Origin: Archegozetes longisetosus
Taxonomy: Eukaryota; Arthropoda; Arachnida; Sarcoptiformes; Trhypochthoniidae
Length of the DNA stretch: 64,000 nt
Direction of reading: 5' to 3'
Assembly (NCBI GenBank): GCA_018873245.2
Contig: JAEMBT020000001.1
Coordinates: forward strand, 7,096,220-7,160,219
The number at the start of each line of letters is the position of its first letter. The first letter of the stretch is position 1. The notes beneath the pieces are model-generated. The model was given only the letters and a program-made list of their open reading frames with translations. It was not told the origin of the DNA and made no database searches. Positions 53,717 through 64,000 of this stretch are shown here, piece after piece. The position numbers and the translations under genes are program-made.

Positions 53717-54154
53717 ATGGCAAATAAAGTGGCAGAAGAATGTGGATGTTACAGATTATTAAATCTACTGGTATTTATGCAACAATTAGTTAGTATATAT
53801 TTGGTAAGAAATTACCCAATAAATGGTGGTACAAAACAAACATCAAATTACATACAATCATCAACTCTTATATTCTCCTTATTGGGACTAATCGCTGCTT
53901 TTGGTGCCAACACTTATAACGATACTATTATCACATTATATATTATCGCTTTGATTTGTTACGCTATTATTCAATCTATCGTTGGCAGCTATTTAGTTAG
54001 AACTCATTCTACTATTAGTGATTTTCATTGTGTATTATTTATTGTATCTATACTTTTTGCTTCACTTACCTTTACTACTTTGACCACTGCACATACTTAT
54101 GGCGATTATATGCATAGTGATCAAGTCTGGAATTGGAATCAACTTAATCATTAG
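53717..54154 (+). CDS. Intronless four-helix membrane protein of unknown family
   Basis: 145 residues from ATG 53717 to a stop at 54152. Four hydrophobic segments at about 14-32, 48-65, 70-95 and 104-125 (LLNLLVFMQQLVSIYLV; STLIFSLLGLIAAFGA; ITLYIIALICYAIIQSIVG; VLFIVSILFASLTFTTLTT). The N-terminus has an ECGCYRLLN stretch, a possible membrane-proximal Cys cluster, and the C-terminus ends in a His/Trp/Asn-rich tail. The size and helix layout resemble small tetraspan proteins (LAPTM or MARVEL type), but I recognise no diagnostic motif. Coding evidence is the length in AT-rich DNA, the ATG, the sensible topology and an AATAAA at 54487. It may be lineage-specific, or a retrocopy because it lacks introns. 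Confidence 0.6.
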   Translation: MANKVAEECGCYRLLNLLVFMQQLVSIYLVRNYPINGGTKQTSNYIQSSTLIFSLLGLIAAFGANTYNDTIITLYIIALICYAIIQSIVGSYLVRTHSTISDFHCVLFIVSILFASLTFTTLTTAHTYGDYMHSDQVWNWNQLNH

Positions 54155-55086
54155 CTCTTCACTTTCAACTCATTCAACGATCAGCTCTAGAATTGCAACT
54201 GCCTTTAATGCCTTTTTTATCTTGACTGTTTGTTTTAGATGTCTTCAACTTCTTATCTCATCACTTCATTACTTGACGTATACTTTTAGCTAAGTTTTGC
54301 ACTTAATCATGTTTTAATTCTATTGAATTTTAGTTATTTTGTTATTTCGTAGCAATTAGTATTGATTTTCAAGTTTTTAGCTTTAAATAGGATTTAATTC
54401 ATTTTTAGATAACTTTGAAACTTATTTACAAGTCTAGAATTTTTGTTATTATCTTAAGATTACTATCTTATTTACAAGTGTTTTTAAATAAAAATTTTTT
54501 AAAAAATTGTTTGGTAAAGATCTAGTTTGGTTTCATTTTGTTCAAATTACAACTAGTTTTCTTGAGGAAAATAACCTTTAATTTTAGTAAGATGTCAAAT
54601 AAGTTTCTCAAAAACTTATCGTTTTTCCTGCTCTTCCCAGAAAATACTTTGTTATTAAAACTTTAATCTGATGCCAATAGAAAAAAATATTTGTTTAGAA
54701 TAATTAATAACAAGTCATGAATAATATAAGTGATTTGTTACGGACGAACGCATGAAAAAGATAAGTCATGTGAACATTGGAAGTGCTGATCAATGATTAA
54801 CTTGTCATGTAATAATCTTATTTAAAAAATCATAAGCAAACATATTATTTTTTGATGAAAAGTCAATAATTACAAGTTCAATAGTAATAGACTATTGAAA
54901 AGAAAAATATTTTACAAATAATTATAATTAACCATATTTTGCGTGAGATTGTTGAGTAAAAAGTGCCAAAATGTTCTCATCAAAATAAAAATTAATTCCG
55001 ATATAATCATGGCTTTTAAGTAAAAATATAATCGATTGCCAAATGCAGTAAAAAGTTAACCATAAAATGAGAAAAAATCAAATAAT
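54155..55086. other. Intergenic region between convergent genes
   Basis: AT-rich; the 3' ends of the four-helix gene and the kinase gene face each other here. The 64-codon open frame starting at 54099 is a shadow of the four-helix gene's end. Nothing else recognised. Confidence 0.65.
54487..54492 (+). terminator. Possible poly(A) signal of the four-helix gene
   Basis: AATAAA 333 bases after the stop codon. Confidence 0.35.
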
Positions 55087-57494
55087 TTATTGTTTTTTGT
55101 TCCTCCTCTTCTTAACCTCGAGTTCTCTCTTTTTCTTTTCCATCAATTTCCTGATTTCCATCATATGCGGCGTTTCAACATCTCCACCAGCAGTAGATTC
55201 TTCTTTTTCCTCTTGTTCGCTATCACTATTATCTTCACTGGAAGTGCAGAACAATAAAGGAGTACTATATCTGGGAGCAGGTTTGGACCCAGACTTGAAA
55301 CCAGCCTTTTTGGGACTAATAGTATTACCATTATTAGACTTAATTGATTTATTATTTCTAGCTCTTTTAGGAGGGCTACAACTAGGTTCATTTTCCTCAT
55401 CATCGCTAATAATAATCACTTGGTTTGGGCTTTTCTTAGATGACTTCTTCGAACTCAATCCTGATTTGGCGTTACTTCTACGCTTTTTAGGACTATTTCT
55501 CATCGCTTCCTCACTTGCATTCACTTCTTCGTTGTCTTCATCATCATTATCATTAATTATCTTATTCTTAGCCACTTTTGCAGTCAAAATATTCTTTAAT
55601 GAATCATACTTGGGTTCGGAATCGAATTTAATCTTACTAATCTCTTGTAAAAACTCTTTCATGCCTTTGGGTACTGATTTTCGACCAAAACATTTATCAA
55701 GAAATTCATCGATATTTGCCATAAAGTATTCCTTCAGTTGTTGTACTTTATTGGCATCGGATAACTGTTTGATCCATGGTAGAGACCCGTAAAGCCACTG
55801 AATGAGATTATAGGCCAAGCACTCGATATCACTTCGTCTCGAAATAAGACCGATATGTGCGTCACGCGATCGAAACTCAACCGTTCCGTTATTTGCTCTC
55901 TTCTTGTCAGGTTTTTCTTCACGATGTCTTCCATCGGGGTTTCGGTATCTTTCAGCTAAACCATAATCTACTAAGTAGTAGTTTTGGTCACCAGTTTTTG
56001 CTGGTTTTGGGTTAGCTCTTAATATGTTTGTTGCTTTGATGTCAGCGTGAATATAACCGAATGAATGGATATATTCTAAAACATCTATTCATGTAAAAAA
56101 TAATCAACAATTGATTAATAACTCTTTAATCAATTGAAAAATAGATCATTAGATAATAAACGGATGAGTTTGGAGGAAAAATAAGAGCTAAAGGCTAGTT
56201 AAAGCTTAATAAACAGATAAAAATTTTAAAAAATATAAGAGGAGCTAAAAACAGATTATAAGCCGGAAAAGAGATAAGTGTAAACTAAAAGTTAGAAAAA
56301 TATGTCTGAAGAGCAGAAAAAGATAAAAGCTAATATGTACATATAAAATTTTGAAAATAGATTAAATAATTTTCAACTAAATTATAAGGGCTAAAGAGTA
56401 CAATAAAAGCTAATTAACAAGTCAAAAACTATAAAATAGAAAAACGTTTTAAATTATTATTAACAGATTCCAGAAACAGCTATTTTTCTAATTACCGATC
56501 ATTTTAGAGGCTATATCACAGGCTTTACTGGTGGTCAACTTCTTATCATTAATTAATTTCTGTAATTCATCGCCAAATCTTTGCATCACAAGAAATCTAT
56601 ACTGAAGTGTAGGACCAGTTCTTTTGGCTTTCAATGAACTGGTATTAGTTTTGCTATTATTGGGACTCTTGTCATGAATACCACTGGCGATATACCGAGG
56701 AATCCCTAAGAATTTTGATCGCTTTTTGTTAATCCAGTCATTAATGGCTTCCTCTTTGCTACTCTTATGTAGAAATTCATTTCTGCAAAAAGAGGTCCAT
56801 CAATATTATCCAATTTCATTACATATTCATTTCGGTCTCCACTTCGACTACAGCTATATATTTCACCGAAACCTCCACAACCAATCGGAGAACCTGTTCA
56901 TTTAAAAACAATTATATAATTAATCAAAGACAGTCTCACAACTATTTAGATTTAAGATAAGAATCTATTTATCAAAAAATATTACTTAGAAAGTGTGAAA
57001 ATAGTTGAAAAATTATTATTAAAGATATAAACTTATTTAAAAATAACTCAACTATTGAAAAATAAATAGAAATTAGTTTTAAAACAAATGTGTACAAAAA
57101 ATAAAAATCTGTTTATAGCAAACAAAGTTGATTAACAAATAAATTGTTTCCACAATTTATTTGCAAATGTCAAAATATATTAATCAGAAAAGAATAATTA
57201 GAGAAATAAAAAACAGTTTGAAAAAGGAATGTAAAAATGAATTTCTAATATTTTTGCAAACCGAGAATCCATTGTTTATTAGTTGAGTCGGTCAGAACTT
57301 CTCCTTTCGGTAACGGATCGCAAAGTCTATAACCATTTGCGGCAATACGAGCTTTAAATTAAAAAATTAAAAAACATTGAAATAAATTTCTAAAAAATAT
57401 GTTTCGATAGAAATAACTGATATTTGAATAATTTGTTATTTTTCTCACCTTTCGGTTTGTTATTAGTATCTGTTTTCTTGGTTTTTGACGCCAT
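55087..57494 (-). CDS. VRK-family serine/threonine kinase, with a single-base frameshift
   Basis: Nuclear kinase of the vaccinia-related kinase family (VRK1-like; substrates in that family include BAF and histone H3). Exons 57449-57494, 57262-57351, 56496-56893, 55087-56084; introns of phase 1, donors GTGAGA, GTTTGC, GTAATT. Numbering assumes one missing base, giving 510 residues: Gly loop IGCGGFGEIY at 49-58, lysine in YVMK at 72, HADIKATN at 191-198, DYG (VRK-type instead of DFG) at 218-220, and SRRSDIECLAYNLIQWL with SLPW. The C-terminal ~180 residues are basic/acidic low complexity (SDDEENE, PPKRAR, KKRR), fitting nuclear localisation. In exon 3 the frame changes after GPLFAEMNFY at about 56768: the next conserved stretch (KSSKEEAINDWINKKR, FLGIPRY) continues one base out of frame. 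No intron can explain it without removing the catalytic lysine. Reads as a one-base deletion or assembly error. Confidence 0.9.
56085..56495 (-). other. Third intron of the VRK gene
   Basis: 411 bp, donor GTAATT, acceptor GAATAG, phase 1; AT-rich with many AAAGCTAA-like words, no feature recognised. Confidence 0.8.
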
Positions 57495-58291
57495 TTATTA
57501 TTCATTCAATTGTTATTTATATTTAATATTAAGTTTTAGTTCATTTGGTTTTTTCAATTTGTTTTCTATTTATGACACGAGTTTAACGCAAAAGTGCGCC
57601 AAAACTACGTTTATTTGAGTTTTGTTTAGTTACATAAATGACGTCAACTTTCTAACTAAAGAACCCTTTAATATGAATGAGTTAATAAAAGTTTATTATA
57701 AAGTATATGTCAACTCTTGTGGAAAAACGTTTTTCAAAGTTTTCAAAACTTTTATAAGTAAATAACTAATCATAAACTTACTTCTAGACTTTTCATCAGT
57801 TGAATGAAGAGTAGATTTATTAGTTCTTCAATCATTTGATAGTATTTGAAAATTTTTGCATTGAAAGCTAGTCTTAAATCTGAAGTTAACACGACTTAAA
57901 ATTAATTCGAATATCTAAACAAATATCAGTTCATGAATAAATTCAGATTAAAACTAACGTATTTATGAGCCATCAACGGTCTGAAGAATTTTTTATAATA
58001 AGATAGAATTTTAATATTGAATCGGAAGACCTAGAGATCACCGAGAAAAAAATATTTTGTATTCAAGAGATTGTGAAGTAGTTTTAATTCCAAAACAAAA
58101 GATTGCTATCTTATTATTTTTTAAAAGAGACAAGGCATTACTTTTCAGAAAGAGATAATATTTTATAATTTTATTTTTAAAGTCAGCAATAACAGTTGAA
58201 ATAACAGTAATTATATAGTTAATTTTTCAATAACAATTTTTAAAAGTTATTTGTGCACAAAAAAGCAGTTAACAGAACATAGTTCAACATT
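57495..58291. other. Intergenic region between VRK and DEG/ENaC genes
   Basis: About 800 bp, AT-rich. It must hold the VRK promoter and the DEG/ENaC 3' end; TTTATT at 58170-58175 reads AATAAA on the minus strand, 117 bases after the channel stop. No CpG-rich or TATA feature stands out. Confidence 0.6.
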
Positions 58292-59714
58292 TCAATGGAT
58301 TTTGAAACATTTCATTATGAAACTGAATATTGCATAAACACTTAATCCTAACCATATTCCCAAAAGACCACCAAAATTAGCAATGAATGATATGAATGTC
58401 ATTTCAGGTAAGTGTTCAATCAATTGATCTGGTAATCGACTATGTACTACATAAACTAAAGTTCTTTTATCCCATGGAGAAAGTTTTAAGTTAATTTTGT
58501 CTTTATGGTCAAATTCAAAAACATGTTTATAGCATTCATTCTGACAGCTATCATCACAAATCGATAAAAGTTTACGATAATCTTCATGTAAGCAATTATA
58601 AGAATTTTGACAAAACTTGATAGTTTTATTTTTGCTGAAAACTTCCTTTCTCAATAGGGATCCAGTTTGTGAAACACATTCACCGCAACTCTTCTGCAAG
58701 CTTTTTACAACGCATTTACTTATGCAATCAGTTCTAAGTTTTTCATGATTTTCATCATTCAAATCATAATTACGGCAGTTAGTCGAATATCCTGATGGTA
58801 ATAATTTGATTTCAGTTCTGGAGAAAGTTATCTTGTATTCATAACCACTCATTAATGGTATGTATTCATCACCATAAAGAAGATCGGGAATAGAGTTATA
58901 GGAATGCACTGCAAATTGTATTGACTGATTTCTATCATAAATGTTGGGCGGAAACCATTTTGTGTCGTGATTTACTTGAATAGCCATGTAACCCAAATTC
59001 ATTCTGAAGTTTCTCCATTTCTCTTTTAAATCACTGAAGAATGTATAGCACTTTGATCCAAACATATCAAGATCTGTCATTGAAATAGATTCAACAGGGT
59101 CTAAGTCTGTTATATTCACATTTTCTATAGATTCAATATTGTTATCATTTCGAACTGTTCCCTTTACTGCGATTTCAATAGCTTGTTTTGTGTCCAAATC
59201 CTTGTACTGATTGTCAAGGAAGCCATCATATATCTCGAATGTTTTAATAGGTCTTTTCGTGAAATTGAAAGGAATGCTCAAATTGTCGAACAAATCAGAT
59301 ATTGGTATTTTATAATTTTTACCTGATTCTGTAAAATGATCATAGAAAATACTTTCCAAAGTATTTTTCAAGGTTTCGTTATTAAAATCATTATCATTCA
59401 CAGTATTAATGATGTTTTGATATTCTTCGTAAGCATCTTTCAATTGTGGATACAGTTGAACAGCTTTTTCCATTGATATAAATGCCGGATAAACAGATAG
59501 TAATAGCTGGAAGTTTATTGTATTTATTAATTGATTTTCCAACATTAATACTGACAACTGTTTGTCCAGTTGAATATTGAGCAATAATTTGACGTGTTTG
59601 ATATATTAGACCACAAATGCAAATTACAGAGACCAAAAATTTTAGAAAGGATATATATTTGTCATTTCCTGGCATTTCAGAGAACTTTTTCTTGCTTTCA
59701 GGTTTTTCACTCAT
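58292..59714 (-). CDS. DEG/ENaC (pickpocket-type) sodium channel subunit, with a single-base frameshift
   Basis: Amiloride-sensitive-type, sodium-permeable trimeric channel subunit of the plasma membrane. Intronless; ATG at 59714, stop at 58292; 473 residues if one surplus base is discounted. TM1 at about 21-38 (ISFLKFLVSVICICGLIY), then LPAITIC. The large extracellular part has FISMEKAVQLYPQLK, NPPNIYD-like and Cys-rich blocks (CISKCVVKSLQKSCGEC, CQNSYNC, CDDSCQNEC). The C-terminal end FISFIANFGGLLGIWLGLS carries the GxS selectivity-filter motif within TM2 at about 437-469. The N-terminal frame runs off at LPAITIC and the rest of the protein is in the next frame; removing one base of the AAA at 59491-59493 gives CYPAFIS and a continuous protein. 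A shortened related copy lies 2.5 kb away. Compared with pickpockets of 500-600 residues it is compact. Confidence 0.9.
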
Positions 59715-62261
59715 TTTCTTATTAATATTATAAGTTGAAGAACAATTTTTCGTATCAAATTAACTTTTAGCGAACCAGGAAGGTGTATTAGATTTTCTCA
59801 GATTTAAAATCAATGATACTAAACTAATATATCTTCTTGAGTTCTCTTATGATAAAAATAAAATTGGCACTTAATAACTTCACTATATTTCTCGGTAATA
59901 TTTGAATTATATAATTGTCTGTATATAAATTCGATTTATAGTTTTAAGATTCGAACTACTAGTATTTTGGTTTCAGAACTGAATTTGTAGACAGTTTCTT
60001 ATTGAAAAGTGTGCACTCCTTCACTTCTTTAGAATAAATAGCAGAGCAAACATAGGCTATAATCAATACTATTGCCAAGCAATTTCCCTGAAGACTTATG
60101 AGCTTTATTTGACAAAAATGATGCTTATTCGTTTCTATATCATGAATGCTATTTCGATTATTAAAAATAATTGATGTGAGCTTATGATAAGAATGATTTG
60201 TCTTTATTTGCCTTTATTTAAATTTATTTTCTAATTATATCAGTTGTAGTAAAAGTGCTGTATGGGTGCTAAAAGGGTTCATTTATATTGACGTACTTAA
60301 TGGTATGAAAGGTAAGTAATTAACAAATTTGATCGAGATTCGCTCTTCCTAAGATATAATTACTTCGTGATTGAAGTTAGGCGTGACTTCTTTTTTATTA
60401 ATATATATGTACCGTCGAAAGATAAAAGTTGTGTATTTATCACACCTAATAAGATGCAGAAGAACTGATGAGCTTTAGGGCGAGATAACTTATTGAGATT
60501 TGTGTTAAGTATATTGAGATTAATCAATTAATGCACTCTTAATGGCCAGCTTAGAACTTTTCAATAATAAATTTGATTCATGTTAATGAAAAGATTTGAC
60601 AAAATACTATGAGTCGAAAAGTTTTCAACAGTTGAAAATAACACGTTTTTATTATGAAAAGTTTTTTGTCATTTTTTAAAAACGTGTTGTCAAATCGATT
60701 TAAAAATGACAGCAATTGCCGAATTCTACACTAAAATCATTTGAATGAGTCATAATTTGGTATTTCATTAAAATTATTTGATGGATCTGCTCAGTATTTT
60801 GGTTTTATCACTGATCGATTTATATTTCTAATATTAAATTGACTTTTACTATGAATGACACTACGATATTGATCATGTTTATCGAGGACTAATTTAACAT
60901 TAATTGAATTTATGTCTCGTCCTTTTATCTTATCCAAACGCGTCAGGGATTAATACAGGATAATGCATAACTTTTATCTGCCGACTGTACATTCTTATCC
61001 TCTAACAGTAGTCTACTGTCCACTGTGTACGATTTGCTACAAATAGTTTTGCTTTAATCCCTGGTGCATAAAGATAAAAATTAAGGACAGCATCAAAATT
61101 TAATAGTTTTATGTACAAAACTAGAGTTCAAGTATTAACACAAATTTTGTGAATAAAAATCAACACTTCACTCACGACTGATAGTCAAAATTGATATTTA
61201 ATGATTTCCTTACCGCGAATATGTCACACGAAAAAGTTACAAATATAAACTAATTATTTCATTATTAGTAATTATTAAAACATTGCGTTTGACTTTTTTT
61301 ACTTTCATTGAGTTTATTTGACGCTCAAGTTAAGTAAATAAGTGTATTTATAGAAATGTTCTAATTAAGAACTTTTTTAGAATTTATATTACTGTTATTT
61401 TAATTTATTTAACTGACTTCAACTTTTTTCGACTTTTAGGCGACTTTTAATCGAACTTTTCAACATTTTTATTAGCTATTTGCAGTGCTGTAGTGATTAT
61501 TGGGTCGTTTATTACATGAAACGATTTCTGAATAACAATCTGTCACTCAATATGAGCCTAAAAATTGATTTAAATAACATTAAAATAAATTATCCATATT
61601 TTCGTAGTATTGTTTATTTTAATGAAAGTGTCTCTTGTTATTGAACCCCTTTTGTCATAAGAAAAAAGTTGAAATTATAAGTGTTTTAAAAGGCATTATA
61701 TCTCACGAGTTGTTATTTCAGAAATTATTTTAAATTAAAATCAAATGATTCATGTTTCGACTTTAATAGATATTTATAAGTAGGATACAAATATATGCGT
61801 TTATTTTTCAAAACTATGTATGCGAATGTACCTTAAAACCCTGCAAAACATGTACTTAAGTACGTATTAGAAAGAACACAAGAGACAATTAATCTTGTAC
61901 AAAATATATTTGATTAACAAGATTGAAAATTATTATTGCTGCATTTAACTACAATATACATCTTTAACTTTTAAATTTTAGTCTATGTGTTCTTAATATA
62001 TTTTTATGCTCACTGAGGGATCTCTCAACATCACATTGAGTTACTGTTGCAAACTTGATTTAGCTGTACGAGGCATTTCTTAAATTTGACTTGACAAACA
62101 AAATATTCTAATTTATAAAATTCACTTAGGAAAAAATTATAAAGTTGTTTGCAGTTAACAACATTAACTTCATATAGTTATATATTTTTTAATCAGCCAA
62201 AACCTGAAAAACATCTCCGATCACATATCAACTCCTGCGACTGAAACAAAGATATTAAAAC
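59715..62261. other. Intergenic region between the channel gene and its decayed copy
   Basis: 2.5 kb, AT-rich. Two stretches near 60945-61090 share words in inverted order (CAGGGATTAATACAGGATAA and GCTTTAATCCCTGGTGCATA, TTTATCTG and AGATAAAA), so a short inverted-repeat element of about 140 bp is possible. No gene recognised. Confidence 0.55.
60946..61078. repeat. Possible short inverted-repeat element
   Basis: CCAGGGATTAAAG... read inverted from the right matches CAGGGATTAATACAGG at the left, and ATGCATAACTTTTATCTG matches the inverted TATGCACC... region only partly. Imperfect ends, no coding capacity. Confidence 0.35.
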
Positions 62262-62581
62262 TGAACCATGTAAATGTCATTCCAGGCGAGTGTTCGATCA
62301 ATTGATCTGTTAATCGACTATGTACTATATAAACTAGAGTTCTTTTATCCCATGGAGAAAGCTTCAAATCTATTCTTTATTTTGCATCGAATTCAAAAAA
62401 AACATTCAGTGCATTCATTCGGACAATTATTATCACAAGTCGATAAGACTTTCCTACAATTGTTATTAAGACGATGATAAGAATTTGGACAATATTTGTC
62501 TTTTATATTTGCTGAAAGCTTTTCTCAATAGCGATCCAATTTGGAAAACAAATTGAGTGGGTCTGTTTTTCAAACCTTTCA

Positions 62582-62613
<32 letters not shown>

Positions 62614-63475
62614 CATTTCTCGTTATTCATGATTCTTATCATTCAAATCTTAATTTCAACAGTTTATTAAGTATTTTGGTGGCAATAATTTTATTTCAGT
62701 TCTAGAAAAAGTTATTTTGTAATTATATGAACAATCTATAGGAATGTATTCATCGCTGTATGCAAGATCTGGAATAGAATTTGAAGAATACATCGCGAAT
62801 TGCAAGAAATGAATCATAAACGTTAGGTGAATACCAATTTTTATTATGTTTTGTATGAATGACCATGAAATCCACAAGAGATAAGTATCTAATAGTCACG
62901 TCTTTTATCGATTCGACATTATTACCTTCCTGAACAGTTCCTTTTGCACTGATATGTATAGTATTCTCTGAATCTAATCTAATCCATCGCGATACATGTT
63001 ATAATTTCTACTAAATTGAGAGTCCGGATATTTGAAAGAGATGCTCAACTCGTAAATTAAATTAAAAACTGGCATTTCATACACTTTGTTGTGTTCTGTA
63101 AAATTATTTCAATAGATATTATTCAAAATTTGAAACAACGTTTCATTACTAAAATCATATTCATTCACATAATAGATTGTACTCTGGTATATATCATAAG
63201 CAGGTTTTACTTTTGGATACAGTTTTAAAGATTTTCCATTGATATCAAAGCTGGATACAAATATTAATCACAGGGATTCTGATGTACTCGGTCTTTTCAG
63301 TAATAATATTGACAACTGTTTGTCCACTTAAATATTGTGATATAAGCACTGTTTGAACTATAAAACAGAATATAAACTACAAAAAAAGAGTTTTTGTGAC
63401 AGGTTTACACCTTTCTTAAGTTGTAATTTGATCGAACTTTTCGAACAAATGTTTCTTATTATCAACTTCATTCAT
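62262..63475 (-). pseudogene. Decayed tandem copy of the DEG/ENaC channel gene
   Basis: Runs in the same orientation as 58292-59714 and matches it over most of its length: the 3' part near 62276-62400 is almost the same text as 58395-58520 (CTTTTATCCCATGGAGAAAG, GATCAATTGATCTG), and 62690-62800 matches the SNSIPDL..YGDEYIP..YKITFSRTEIKLLP region. An ATG at 63475 opens a short frame equivalent to the channel's N-terminus but stops after about 20 codons; stops and indels follow throughout, a (CA)n tract interrupts the Cys-rich region, and the TM2/GxS segment is not recognisable. A pseudogene of a local duplication. Confidence 0.88.
62582..62613. repeat. (CA)n microsatellite inside the channel pseudogene
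   Basis: About 15 CA dinucleotides, absent at the matching place of the intact gene. Confidence 0.95.
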
Positions 63476-64000
63476 TTGGCTGATAGTTGTCTCAATTAAA
63501 AAGTGATCTATTATTTATATTTGATCACTTCAACAAAAAAGAACTCACATTCAATTATTCAGTATTTTTTTCAGAACAGTATTTTATTTAATATTTTCCT
63601 ATTATAAAGAATTAAAATATTAAGATAATAAAAATTCTGATTCAGCTTAAAAAAAGCGATTTATGAGTATTTATTCTCACTTAATCAAGTTTTAGAACTT
63701 TTATTCATACGACACAACTTTCTTTTAACTTAAACTCTAACATGTTATATAATGATATAATTAAGAAAATTGTATGGAAATCTCAAAATATAATGCGAGC
63801 TACAATTAATTCATAGTTTAACACTCAATTAAGGGCCAACTTCTTTCTCGTTAGTAAAATACGTTTTGATTAGATCTTATGAAGAAATAATAACATACCA
63901 TAAGGTCTTTCTAAAAGTTGGCTTTGATTTTGATAATCCATTCTTTTACTTATAAGCAGACACAGATTTATAGGAATTTCTTTGGAACTATTTGTAATTA
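63476..64000. other. Upstream flank of the channel pseudogene
   Basis: AT-rich, nothing recognised up to the window end. Confidence 0.6.

Noticed and set aside
55067..55792. 241-codon plus-strand open frame opposite the VRK C-terminal tail
   Set aside because: Antisense shadow of a Ser/Asp/Lys-rich coding sequence, which yields long Leu/Ser-rich frames on the other strand; the VRK frame is supported by conserved kinase motifs.
56743..56823. Treating the GTAATG...TTTTGCAG segment (about 41 bp) in VRK exon 3 as a tiny intron that repairs the frame
   Set aside because: It would remove VMK and GPLFAE, including the catalytic lysine, which are conserved in the VRK family; a single-base indel is the simpler reading.

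Overview
This is AT-rich nuclear DNA from an arthropod, most likely an acariform mite. Genes are split by consensus GT/AG introns, and about half of the coding content is animal- or arthropod-specific: a SIFamide-type neuropeptide receptor, an insect-type CDA5-like chitin deacetylase with a CBM14 domain, a DEG/ENaC channel, a VRK kinase, and a secreted leucine-rich-repeat (LRR) protein. The mite assignment is inference, resting mainly on my impression of the LRR protein's C-terminal cap. There are no bacterial operons, CRISPR arrays or viral genomes.

Layout. (1) 1-18891, + strand: the 3' part of a SIFamide receptor gene, with four exons covering TM3 to the stop codon and introns of 8.7, 3.2 and 2.3 kb; exons for the N-terminus and TM1-TM2 are not visible. 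(2) 19746-20520: a 775-bp element with ~200-bp inverted arms. (3) 21374-22568, - strand: a small secreted LRR protein with a 10-nt first coding exon. (4) 27719-31975, + strand: a five-exon type I membrane protein with three sushi domains and a lectin-like middle. (5) 31976-39876: 7.9 kb without a confident gene. (6) 39877-50965, + strand: an eight-exon chitin deacetylase of 1184 residues. (7) 53717-54154, + strand: an intronless four-helix membrane protein of unknown family. (8) 55087-57494, - strand: a VRK-type kinase in four exons. (9) 58292-59714, - strand: an intronless DEG/ENaC channel, with a decayed tandem copy at 62262-63475.

The genes do not form a pathway; they are ordinary neighbours in an animal genome. 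The most striking observation is that all three conserved minus-strand genes (LRR, VRK, DEG/ENaC) are each broken by exactly one single-base indel, while the plus-strand multi-exon genes are intact. This most likely reflects uncorrected indel errors in a long-read assembly, and it would make automatic annotation split or truncate these genes. The other notable signal is a population of short inverted-repeat elements with TA-flanked CAGT ends (at least four related copies, plus a separate CAGTCAAACCTCG family), together with many short tandem repeats. I found no convincing new biological system; candidates for a second look are the orphan four-helix gene, a possible short isoform of the deacetylase, and an alternative tail exon of the sushi protein.
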